Below, one piece after another: positions 14,009-21,364 of a stretch of DNA of 28,613 nucleotides. The DNA comes from an uncultured Lachnobacterium sp. (GTDB lineage Bacteria > Bacillota > Clostridia > Lachnospirales > Lachnospiraceae), in contig UQRC01000035.1 in the NCBI GenBank assembly GCA_900543445.1, positions 1 through 28,613 of the forward strand. Reading direction: 5' to 3'. The position numbers and the translations under genes are program-made. A model generated the notes under the pieces. It saw only the letters and a program-made list of their open reading frames with translations. It was not told the origin of the DNA and made no database searches. The number at the start of each line of letters is the position of its first letter. Position 1 is the first letter of the stretch.

Positions 14009-15538
14009 TTGCAATATCTAGTGTCCGGAAAAGAAATGAAGCTTTTGGATCAGAATACATCATCAAAGTTCCATGTGCCGGAACTGGTATTAATGGAACA
14101 GGCAGCGATGACTTTTGTCCAGAAGCTTTTCTTTCTGCAAAAAGAATATCATAAAGAAATCTCGAATGCACTGATTTTATGCGGAAGCGGCAACAATGGA
14201 GCGGATGGTCTTGCGATTGCGAGGCTTCTGATGCAGGAGGGGCTTACGAGTTGTGTCTGTCTGTGCGGTGAGGCTGCCGGACATAAGACGACCGAGTCTT
14301 ATCAGACGCAGAAGGCAATCTGTCAGGCGTATCAGATCCGTATGGAAGAACAGATTCCGAAAGAAAAATTTGATCTTGTGATCGACGCATTATTTGGAAT
14401 CGGTCTTTCACGGAATATTGAAGGAGAATTGGCTGAGGTGATCCGGCAGGCGAATGAGATGCGTGGATGGAAAGTCGCGGTCGATATCAGTTCTGGTGTT
14501 CATGCGGATAATGGAGCGGTATTAAATGTTGCTTTCCTCGCAGATGATACAATTACCTTTTCGTTTGGTAAGATGGGACAGTTTTTATGGCCGGGAAATG
14601 AAGCATCCGGCAGAGTGTCAGTTGTTCCGATGGGAATTACAGAGGAAAGCTGGTTAGATCGAAAACCACATCTTGCCGCGCTTGAGACGCAGGATGTCAG
14701 CAGACTTCTTCCGAAGCGGATGGATCATTCCAACAAAGGAAGTTACGGAAAGCTGCTTGTGATCGCAGGATCTGTCAATATGGCAGGGGCAGCGATTATG
14801 TGTGCGCGCGCTGCTTATCGGAGTGGCTGCGGCCTTGTTAAAATACTGACAGCGGAAGAGAATCGTGTCATCATCCAGTCGGCTGTGCCGGAGGCAATCC
14901 TGTCAACCTATGGAACGAAACTGGATGAAATGCAGGTGGTTGAAGAATTAAAATGGGCGGATGCCGTCGTATTAGGACCTGGAATCGGTACAGAACGAAA
15001 TGCGCAGAAGCTGGTATCACTGGTTCTTAAGAATTGTGCGGTTCCTCTTCTTCTGGACGCGGATGCACTCAATGTGATTGCCAAAGAGACAGAGTTGCTT
15101 CTCAGACCACACACGGAGATGGTAGTAACGCCTCATCTTGGCGAGATGGCAAGACTGACGGGGGATACCGTGTCGCTGATCCAGACGAGGCTGGTAGAGT
15201 CGGCTTTTACATTTGCACAGACCTACAACGTGGTATGTGTGCTCAAGGATTTTCATACAGTGACGGCAATCCCGTATGCACTTGGATATCTGAATCTAAG
15301 CGGCAATCATGGTATGGCGACTGGTGGAAGCGGCGATGTGTTATCCGGTGTAATCGGAGCTTTTCTTGCACAGGGGCTGACCGCGGATGTTGCAGCACCT
15401 CTTGGGGTATTTGTCCATGGTCTTGCCGGGGATGAAGCTGCAAAAACAACCGGAAAGAGAGCTCTGTTTTCGTCGGATCTGATTGACGGATTATCAAAGG
15501 TTTATGACAGAGCAGATGCAGACAGTGAAAGATTTTAA
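14009..15538 (+). CDS. nnr: Bifunctional NAD(P)H-hydrate epimerase / ADP-dependent NAD(P)H-hydrate dehydratase
   Basis: The 509-residue enzyme repairs damaged (hydrated) NADH and NADPH. The N-terminal YjeF_N epimerase domain (residues about 1-215) has LILCGSGNNGADGLAIARLL and VIDALFGIGLSR. The C-terminal ribokinase-like dehydratase domain (about 230-505) has HSNKGSYGKLLVIAGS, VVLGPGIGTERN, LLLDADALNVI, VVTPHLGEMARLTG and the catalytic GNHGMATGGSGDVLSGVIGA. Length is normal for the fused form. The start is TTG 14009, six bases after a perfect AGGAGG (13997-14002). An in-frame ATG at 13907 would overlap the upstream gene by 92 bases and has no support. The gene is followed by alr after 31 bases. 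Confidence 0.95.
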   Translation: MQYLVSGKEMKLLDQNTSSKFHVPELVLMEQAAMTFVQKLFFLQKEYHKEISNALILCGSGNNGADGLAIARLLMQEGLTSCVCLCGEAAGHKTTESYQTQKAICQAYQIRMEEQIPKEKFDLVIDALFGIGLSRNIEGELAEVIRQANEMRGWKVAVDISSGVHADNGAVLNVAFLADDTITFSFGKMGQFLWPGNEASGRVSVVPMGITEESWLDRKPHLAALETQDVSRLLPKRMDHSNKGSYGKLLVIAGSVNMAGAAIMCARAAYRSGCGLVKILTAEENRVIIQSAVPEAILSTYGTKLDEMQVVEELKWADAVVLGPGIGTERNAQKLVSLVLKNCAVPLLLDADALNVIAKETELLLRPHTEMVVTPHLGEMARLTGDTVSLIQTRLVESAFTFAQTYNVVCVLKDFHTVTAIPYALGYLNLSGNHGMATGGSGDVLSGVIGAFLAQGLTADVAAPLGVFVHGLAGDEAAKTTGKRALFSSDLIDGLSKVYDRADADSERF

Positions 15539-15569
15539 ATAGAAATAAAAAAAGCATAGGAGCAGATTT

Positions 15570-16712
15570 ATGGAAAAATATCGTGTATATGCAGGCATTG
15601 ACTTAGATGCTGTGCGATATAATATGGAATCAATGCATAAAAATATTAATAAGGATACCAAGATGATCGCCGTGGTCAAAACGAATGGATACGGACACGG
15701 TGCAATGCGTATTTCCCGTGAAGTGGAAGACCTTCCGTATTTGTGGGGATACGCTGTGGCAACGGTTGACGAGGCAGAGGAACTGATCGCGGATGGTAGA
15801 ACGAAACCGATTCTGATTCTGGGTATTACTTTCCCGGATAAATTCGAGGCAATTGTCGATGAGGATATCCGTCCTGCAATCTCTGAATTTGCAGCGGCAA
15901 AGGCATTATCGGAGGTTGCAGTCAGTAAAGAAAAGATTTGTTCGATTCATATTGCAGTAGATACCGGTATGAGCCGCATCGGATTTCAGGTTACCGAGGA
16001 AAGTGCAGATATTATTGCACAGATCGCGGCTTTGCCGAATATCAATATAGAAGGTATCTTTACTCATTTTGCACGTGCAGATGAACTTTCCAAGGAGCCG
16101 GCTTATGCACAGATGGCGCTTTTTCAGGAGATGATCGATATGCTTGAGGAGAGAGGTGTGAAGATTCCACTTCACCATTGTTCAAACAGTGCAGGAATTG
16201 TAGAAATTCCGGAAGCCAACATGAATCTTGTGCGTGCAGGAATTACGATGTATGGTCTGTGGCCGTCTGAGGAAGTTCGAAAGGATATTATTGATATTCA
16301 TCCGGTTATGTCATTGAAGAGTCATATTGTGTTCATCAAGGATCTGGAAGCTGGTAGACAGATCAGCTACGGTGGCATTTATGTGACAGACAAGAAGCGC
16401 AGAATTGCAACGATTCCGGTTGGATACGGTGATGGATATGCAAGAAGCCTTTCGAATAAGGGCTATGTGCTGATCCACGGGAAAAAAGCACCAATCTGTG
16501 GAAGAGTCTGCATGGATCAGTTTATGGTTGATGTCACAGACATTCCGGAGGCAAAGGAGGGCGATCGTGTCACTCTTGTTGGACGTGATCATGATGCATG
16601 CATTACACTTGAAGAACTTGGCGAGTTGTCCGGCAGATTTAATTATGAATTTGCCTGTCTGATTACTCCGCGTGTGCCAAGAGTCTACTATAGAAACCAG
16701 TCGAAAAAATAA
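15570..16712 (+). CDS. alr: Alanine racemase
   Basis: The 380-residue PLP enzyme interconverts L- and D-alanine for peptidoglycan. The PLP lysine is Lys37 in [12 protein letters not shown]. Other family signatures are the TGMSRIGFQ segment, [28 protein letters not shown] and the C-terminal domain with [14 protein letters not shown] and [14 protein letters not shown]. It is normal in length with no signal peptide, so it acts in the cytoplasm. TAGGAGC stands before ATG 15570. The order nnr-alr-mazF resembles the Bacillus subtilis region, where the same three functions are neighbours. Confidence 0.97.
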   Translation: MEKYRVYAGIDLDAVRYNMESMHKNINKDTKMIAVVKTNGYGHGAMRISREVEDLPYLWGYAVATVDEAEELIADGRTKPILILGITFPDKFEAIVDEDIRPAISEFAAAKALSEVAVSKEKICSIHIAVDTGMSRIGFQVTEESADIIAQIAALPNINIEGIFTHFARADELSKEPAYAQMALFQEMIDMLEERGVKIPLHHCSNSAGIVEIPEANMNLVRAGITMYGLWPSEEVRKDIIDIHPVMSLKSHIVFIKDLEAGRQISYGGIYVTDKKRRIATIPVGYGDGYARSLSNKGYVLIHGKKAPICGRVCMDQFMVDVTDIPEAKEGDRVTLVGRDHDACITLEELGELSGRFNYEFACLITPRVPRVYYRNQSKK

Positions 16713-16777
16713 TTCGCTTGTATACGCTCGATAAATTTGGAAATACTCTTTGTATAACAATTTATGGAGTGAAAAAT

Positions 16778-17125
16778 ATGGTGATTCAAAGAGGAGATGT
16801 CTATTACGCAGATTTGAGACCGGTCGTTGGCTCGGAACAGGGAGGGGTACGACCGGTTCTTATTATTCAGAACAATGTCGGTAACCGTCACAGTCCTACG
16901 GTAATCTGTGCGGCGATCACGTCGCAGATGCATAAGGCGAAGCTGCCGACGCATGTGGAGTTAAACAGCGACAAATATGATCTTGCAAAGGATTCGGTTG
17001 TTCTGTTGGAACAGCTTCGTACCATTGACAAAAAAAGGCTTAAGGATAAGGTGTGTCATCTTGACAATCAGATCCTCGTAAAGATTGATAAAGCCCTGGA
17101 AATCAGCCTGGAACTGTTTACATAA
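16778..17125 (+). CDS. mazF: MazF/EndoA-type endoribonuclease (type II toxin)
   Basis: The 115-residue protein is very close to Bacillus Endo[36 protein letters not shown] (with the catalytic Arg) and [20 protein letters not shown] (with the catalytic Thr) are followed by [15 protein letters not shown]. It cleaves single-stranded RNA at short sequence sites. The cognate antitoxin gene normally lies between alr and the toxin. Here only 65 bases separate them and no antitoxin frame is present. Start ATG 16778 follows GGAG (16766-16769). An in-frame upstream ATG at 16718 has no ribosome site. Without a visible antitoxin, control must come from elsewhere or by another route (inference). Confidence 0.93.
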   Translation: MVIQRGDVYYADLRPVVGSEQGGVRPVLIIQNNVGNRHSPTVICAAITSQMHKAKLPTHVELNSDKYDLAKDSVVLLEQLRTIDKKRLKDKVCHLDNQILVKIDKALEISLELFT

Positions 17126-17126
17126 C

Positions 17127-17155
17127 TTGACGTAATGCGGTACACATGGTATGAT
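17127..17155 (+). promoter_or_regulatory. Promoter of the CorC-like gene
   Basis: TTGACG (17127-17132), a 17-base spacer and TATGAT (17150-17155), each one mismatch from consensus, begin immediately after the mazF stop codon. Confidence 0.7.
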
Positions 17156-17221
17156 TTTGAAGATTTACTATAGTTTTGGGTATTGAGAATAATTCCCAAT
17201 TGAACAAAAGGAGAGTCTTAT

Positions 17222-18091
17222 ATGGATGAGGGCGCGAGTCCCAACCGGACAAATTTTATTAAGAAATTCATGCATTTTGTTAAAAATCCGTCGGTGCATG
17301 ATGACGATGTGACGGAAGAAGAAATTAAATCTATGGTCAATGAGGGACATGAGCAGGGAGTTCTGCTTGCCTCGGAAGCGGAGATGATCAACAATATCTT
17401 TGAATTTGGTGATAAAGAAGCCAAGGATATTATGACACACCGCAAGAATCTGATCGTGATTGATGGGAATCTGTCTTACAATGACGCGGTTTCCTTTATT
17501 ATTGAGAACAGTAAGTCACGCTACCCGGTCTATCTGGATGACATCGATAATATTATCGGTGTCTTACATATCAAAGATGCATTTGCTTTTGCACAGAAGA
17601 ATGAAGTGTTCCGTACTTCAATCAAGGATATTCCGAATCTGATACGTGAGGTTGATTTTGTCCCTGAGACACTTAATATCCATACACTTTTTAAGATGAT
17701 GCAGGCAAAAAAAAGCCATATGGTCATTGTGGTGGATGAATACGGACAGACTTCCGGTGCAGTTGCGATGGAGGATATCTTAGAGGAGATCGTCGGCAAT
17801 ATTGAGGACGAACATGACGAGGAAGAGACCTTGATCCGCCAGAATCCGGATGGAAGCTATCTGATGAATGGTCTGGCAAGTATGCCGGAGGTGATCGAAC
17901 TGCTTGGACTTCCAGTGGATGAGGATGCGTTTGAAACACTCAACGGATTTCTGGTTTCCCTTCTTGAGAAGATTCCAAACGATGGTGAGACGGCACAGAT
18001 TAACATGTATGGATATGATTTCAATGTATTAAAAGTTGAGGATAAGATGATCCGAGAAGTGCTTGTGCGAAAGTCGCAGGCGGCATCTTGA
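17222..18091 (+). CDS. CBS-domain protein of the CorC/HlyC type, without membrane domain
   Basis: The 289-residue soluble protein has a linker (residues 1-65, TEEEIKSMVNEGHEQGVL) and two CBS domains. The first, about 65-125, contains DIMTHRKNLIVIDG and SRYPVYLDDIDNIIGVLHIK. The second, about 130-195, contains VPETLNIHTLFKMMQAKKSH and VVDEYGQTSGAVAMEDILEE. The CorC_HlyC transporter-associated domain (about 205-283) includes GSYLMNGLASMPEVIELLG. The DUF21/CNNM membrane domain of the longer family members is absent, as in E. coli CorC, which has the same length. Such proteins are linked to magnesium and cobalt efflux, and CBS pairs bind adenine nucleotides. The haemolysin name in databases is historical. 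AAAGGAGAG (17207-17215) precedes ATG 17222. Confidence 0.9.
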   Translation: MDEGASPNRTNFIKKFMHFVKNPSVHDDDVTEEEIKSMVNEGHEQGVLLASEAEMINNIFEFGDKEAKDIMTHRKNLIVIDGNLSYNDAVSFIIENSKSRYPVYLDDIDNIIGVLHIKDAFAFAQKNEVFRTSIKDIPNLIREVDFVPETLNIHTLFKMMQAKKSHMVIVVDEYGQTSGAVAMEDILEEIVGNIEDEHDEEETLIRQNPDGSYLMNGLASMPEVIELLGLPVDEDAFETLNGFLVSLLEKIPNDGETAQINMYGYDFNVLKVEDKMIREVLVRKSQAAS

Positions 18092-18100
18092 GGACATGAC

Positions 18101-18129
18101 TTGCATGATTGCATAAACAATGCTAAAAT
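18101..18129 (+). promoter_or_regulatory. Promoter of the YebC gene
   Basis: TTGCAT (18101-18106) and TAAAAT (18124-18129), separated by exactly 17 bases, lie 41 bases before the start codon. Confidence 0.6.
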
Positions 18130-18170
18130 TAGAAACAGAGAATACAATTTAGAAAAGAGGATTTTATATT

Positions 18171-18899
18171 ATGTCAGGACATTCCAAATTTGCGAATATC
18201 AAGCATAAAAAGGAGAAAAACGACGCTGCTAAGGGTAAGATCTTTACCATGATCGGACGAGAGATCGCAGTAGCAGTTAAGGAGGGCGGACCGGATCCGG
18301 CCAATAACTTTAAGCTTGCACAGGTGATCGCTAAGGCTAAGGCAAACAATATGCCGAACGATACGATTGACCGTGGTATTAAGAAGGCAGCCGGAGATGG
18401 CAACAGTGTCAACTACGAGACAGCTACTTATGAAGGTTACGGTCCAAGTGGTACCGCGATTATCGTTAAGTGTCTGACGGACAATAAAAACCGTACCGCT
18501 GCGAATGTCCGTAATGCTTTTACCAAGGGACAGGGAAGCATCGGTACACAGGGATGTGTATCCTATATGTTCGATGAGAAGGGACAGATCATTATTGCAA
18601 AGGAAGACTGCGATATGGATGCGGACGATCTTATGATGGTTGCTTTGGATGCAGGAGCTGAAGACTTTGCAGAAGAGGAAGACAGCTTTGAGATTACGAC
18701 TGCTCCGGCAGATTTCGACGCGGTACATAAGGCTCTTGAGGAGCAGGGAATCGTTATGGCTTCTGCAGAAGTAAGCATGATCCCTCAGACTTATGTGACA
18801 CTGACCGACGAAGCTGACATTACCAACATCGGAAGAATCTTAGATCTTCTCGATGACGATGATGATGTTCAGGAAGTATATCACAACTGGGAAGAATAA
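18171..18899 (+). CDS. YebC/PmpR family protein (TACO1-like translation/transcription factor)
   Basis: At 242 residues it has the usual family length. The signature opening [20 protein letters not shown] is followed by [60 protein letters not shown] and [20 protein letters not shown]. These are the three-domain fold of this family. Members have been described as DNA-binding regulators and, more recently, as ribosome-associated factors that ease translation of hard motifs. The sequence cannot tell which role applies here. AAGAGGA lies before ATG 18171. Confidence 0.95.
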   Translation: MSGHSKFANIKHKKEKNDAAKGKIFTMIGREIAVAVKEGGPDPANNFKLAQVIAKAKANNMPNDTIDRGIKKAAGDGNSVNYETATYEGYGPSGTAIIVKCLTDNKNRTAANVRNAFTKGQGSIGTQGCVSYMFDEKGQIIIAKEDCDMDADDLMMVALDAGAEDFAEEEDSFEITTAPADFDAVHKALEEQGIVMASAEVSMIPQTYVTLTDEADITNIGRILDLLDDDDDVQEVYHNWEE

Positions 18900-18965
18900 T
18901 ACAATTTAATACAGGGGATTGTAGGTTGGACGTTTCTATGAAACCAAGAGATTGAGGAGGCAGGT

Positions 18966-20417
18966 ATGAAGAAAATCTTGTTTGCTGCATCAGAGTGTGT
19001 TCCGTTTATTAAGACCGGTGGTCTTGCAGATGTGTGTGGAGCACTTCCGAAAGCGTTTGATAAAGAGTATTGGGATGTACGTGTGGTAATTCCGAATTAC
19101 AGCTGTATTCCGGAACAGTACCGCAATCAGTTTGAGTATGTAACGCATTTCTATATGAGTGCGGGTTCTTATATCCAGAATAAATACGTCGGCGTATTAC
19201 AGTACAAGCTGGATGGAATTACCTATTACTTTATTGACAATCAGGAATATTTTAACTGTTTTGTTCCTTATGGTGACATGCGCTACGATATCGAGAAATT
19301 CTGCTTCTTTGACAAAGCAGTTCTCTCGATGCTTCCACAGATCGGTTTCAGACCGGATATCATCCACTGTCATGACTGGCAGGCAGGACTGATCCCGGTA
19401 TACCTTAAGAATGAGTTTCAGGCAGATTCATTTTTCTGGGGCATTAAGTCAATTATGACGATCCATAACTTACGTTTCCAGGGAATCTGGGATGTAAAGA
19501 CACTCAAGGGACTGACCGGCTTTGCAGCAGATCTCTTTACACCCGATAAGTTAGAGTTCAACAAAGATGCCAATATGTTAAAAGGCGGACTTGTCTATGC
19601 GGATTACATTACAACTGTCAGCGACAGTTACGCACAGGAAATCCAGACAGATTTCTATGGTGAGGGATTGAACGGACTGCTTTCTGCACGTCATATGGAT
19701 ATGCAGGGTATTGTAAATGGAATTGATTACGATGTGTACAATCCGGATACAGACAGTAAGATTTATGCAAATTACAATGCCGAGAATTTCCGTAAGAGAA
19801 AGGCAATCAACAAAGAGAAGCTGCAGGAAGAATTAGGACTTGCAGTTGATAAGAAGAAATATATGATTGGTCTGATTTCCCGTCTGACCGATCAGAAGGG
19901 ACTTGACCTTATCAATGCGGTTATGGATGGGCTGGTTGATGATTACACACAGTTGGTTGTGATTGGTACCGGTGAGCCGCAGTATGAGAATATGTTCCGT
20001 CATTATGCATGGAAGTATCCGGATCGGGTATCTGCAAATATATGCTACTCCGATGATCTGGCACACAAGCTTTATGCGGCTGCGGATGCATTCCTGATGC
20101 CATCACGCTTCGAACCTTGTGGATTGACACAGTTGATTTCCTTCCGTTACGGAACAGTTCCGATTGTACGTGAGACCGGAGGACTTAAGGATACGGTTCA
20201 GGCATACAATGAATATGAGAATATCGGTGATGGTTTTTCATTCTTAAACTACAATGCGGATGAGATGCTTCATGTGATCAATTACTCGAAGCATATTTAC
20301 TATGACCGCAAGCGTCAGTGGAATCAGATGGTAGATCGCGGTATGGCAAATGATTTCTCATGGAACGCTTCAAGATTCAGATACGAGGGATTATACAATT
20401 ATCTGCTCGGAGAATAA
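18966..20417 (+). CDS. glgA: Glycogen (starch) synthase, ADP-glucose type
   Basis: The 483-residue GT5 enzyme extends alpha-1,4-glucan from ADP-glucose. The N-terminal glucosyl-donor motif is KTGGLADV (residues 16-23). HCHDWQAGLIPVYLK, TIHNLRFQGIWD, GIVNGIDYDVYNPDTD, GLISRLTDQKGLDLI, FLMPSRFEPCGLTQL and YGTVPIVRETGGLKDTV are the usual landmarks, with the retaining-enzyme Glu in the last but one. TTGAGGAGG (18952-18960) precedes ATG 18966. It lies 66 bases after the YebC gene, without a convincing own promoter, and is closed by a strong terminator. No other glycogen gene is in the window. Confidence 0.96.
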   Translation: MKKILFAASECVPFIKTGGLADVCGALPKAFDKEYWDVRVVIPNYSCIPEQYRNQFEYVTHFYMSAGSYIQNKYVGVLQYKLDGITYYFIDNQEYFNCFVPYGDMRYDIEKFCFFDKAVLSMLPQIGFRPDIIHCHDWQAGLIPVYLKNEFQADSFFWGIKSIMTIHNLRFQGIWDVKTLKGLTGFAADLFTPDKLEFNKDANMLKGGLVYADYITTVSDSYAQEIQTDFYGEGLNGLLSARHMDMQGIVNGIDYDVYNPDTDSKIYANYNAENFRKRKAINKEKLQEELGLAVDKKKYMIGLISRLTDQKGLDLINAVMDGLVDDYTQLVVIGTGEPQYENMFRHYAWKYPDRVSANICYSDDLAHKLYAAADAFLMPSRFEPCGLTQLISFRYGTVPIVRETGGLKDTVQAYNEYENIGDGFSFLNYNADEMLHVINYSKHIYYDRKRQWNQMVDRGMANDFSWNASRFRYEGLYNYLLGE

Positions 20418-20437
20418 AATAGAACGGATTTTACATA

Positions 20438-20475
20438 ATAAGAACGAATACATTTGTGTTCGTTCTTATTTTTTT
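20438..20475 (+). terminator. Rho-independent terminator of glgA
   Basis: ATAAGAACGAA (20438-20448) pairs perfectly with TTCGTTCTTAT (20459-20469), with a 10-base loop and a run of seven to eight Ts. Confidence 0.92.
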
Positions 20476-20498
20476 GTGAGAATGACAGGGGAGAAGCG

Positions 20499-21266
20499 AT
20501 GAAGAAAGAAGTATTTTACGGAGAAGAAAATCAGGTGGAAGAAAAAGATTGTGTGGAAGAACGAAAAGAGACAGATAAGAAACAGGAAGACAATCAAGAA
20601 GTTGAAGAAAAGAAAAATGAGGAAATCAGGGATTTTGGACAGGCAATCTTACATGCGAACCGAAATGACCGTGTAATCTATCTTCTTTCAATTATCGGAG
20701 AGATTGAAGGTCATGAGTGTCTTCCATCAAACGCAAAGACAACAAAGTATGAACATGTACTTCCGAAGCTTGCAGCAATCGAAGATGACAGCAGTGTGGA
20801 CGGTGTCCTTCTGATATTGAATACAATGGGAGGAGATGTGGAGAGTGGACTCGCAATTGCAGAGATGATTGCATCTATGAGTAAGCCGACGGTATCTCTT
20901 GTACTTGGTGGAAGTCATTCGATTGGGGTACCACTTGCGGTGGCAACAGATTATTCTTTTATTGTGCCGAGCGGAACGATGGTTATTCATCCTGTCCGAA
21001 TGAGCGGTACTGTGATCGGTGCAAGGCAGACGTACGATTACTTCAAACAGATGCAGGATCGTATCATCGGATTTATTACCTCACATTGTAAGGCAAATGA
21101 GCAGCGTGTGGAAGAAATGATGATGAATACGCAGATGCTTACCAAAGATCTCGGAACAATTCTGGTTGGTAAAGAGGCGGTAAAAGAAGGTATTATTGAT
21201 GCGGTCGGGGGAATTTCTGACGCATTTTCTAAGCTTTATAAGCTGATTGGAAAGCAGAAATCCTGA
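20499..21266 (+). CDS. tepA: TepA-type ClpP-family serine protease
   Basis: The 255-residue protein is a ClpP/crotonase-fold protease like Bacillus subtilis TepA (YmfB), which is also encoded just upstream of spoIIIE. The nucleophile lies in GGSHSIGVPLAVATDYSF and the catalytic His in MVIHPVRMSGT. LNTMGGDVESGLAIAEMI is the oxyanion-side helix and strand. The N-terminus carries about 45 very charged residues (Glu/Lys-rich, such as EEKDCVEERKETDKKQ) before the fold begins at about RDFGQAILHANRND. TepA has been linked to protein secretion and to degradation of small spore proteins in Bacillus. The role here is not shown. ATG 20499 follows AGGGGAG (20487-20493). An in-frame start at 20454 lies inside the terminator stem-loop. 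Confidence 0.85.
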   Translation: MKKEVFYGEENQVEEKDCVEERKETDKKQEDNQEVEEKKNEEIRDFGQAILHANRNDRVIYLLSIIGEIEGHECLPSNAKTTKYEHVLPKLAAIEDDSSVDGVLLILNTMGGDVESGLAIAEMIASMSKPTVSLVLGGSHSIGVPLAVATDYSFIVPSGTMVIHPVRMSGTVIGARQTYDYFKQMQDRIIGFITSHCKANEQRVEEMMMNTQMLTKDLGTILVGKEAVKEGIIDAVGGISDAFSKLYKLIGKQKS

Positions 21267-21300
21267 CCAGATGGATGAAACGGATTTTCGAAGCTATGGG

Positions 21301-21329
21301 ATGACATCTTCCTTAAAATATGATAAAAT
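21301..21329 (+). promoter_or_regulatory. Promoter of ftsK
   Basis: ATGACA (21301-21306, one mismatch), a 17-base spacer and TAAAAT (21324-21329) preceded by TGA (extended -10) lie 35 bases before the ftsK start. Confidence 0.65.
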
Positions 21330-21364
21330 AAATTTTATTATTGAGAATTAAGGGAGTGTATTTC

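Noticed and set aside
15034..15435. Plus-strand 133-codon frame inside nnr
   Set aside because: It overlaps the conserved dehydratase domain in another frame, and its composition (Cys, Arg, Ser) is that of a shadow frame.
16718..16727. TTGTATACGC upstream of mazF, similar to the GntR operator core TTGTATACAA
   Set aside because: Only 8 of 10 bases match, with no palindromic flanks, and it is not placed next to a clear promoter. It could be chance.
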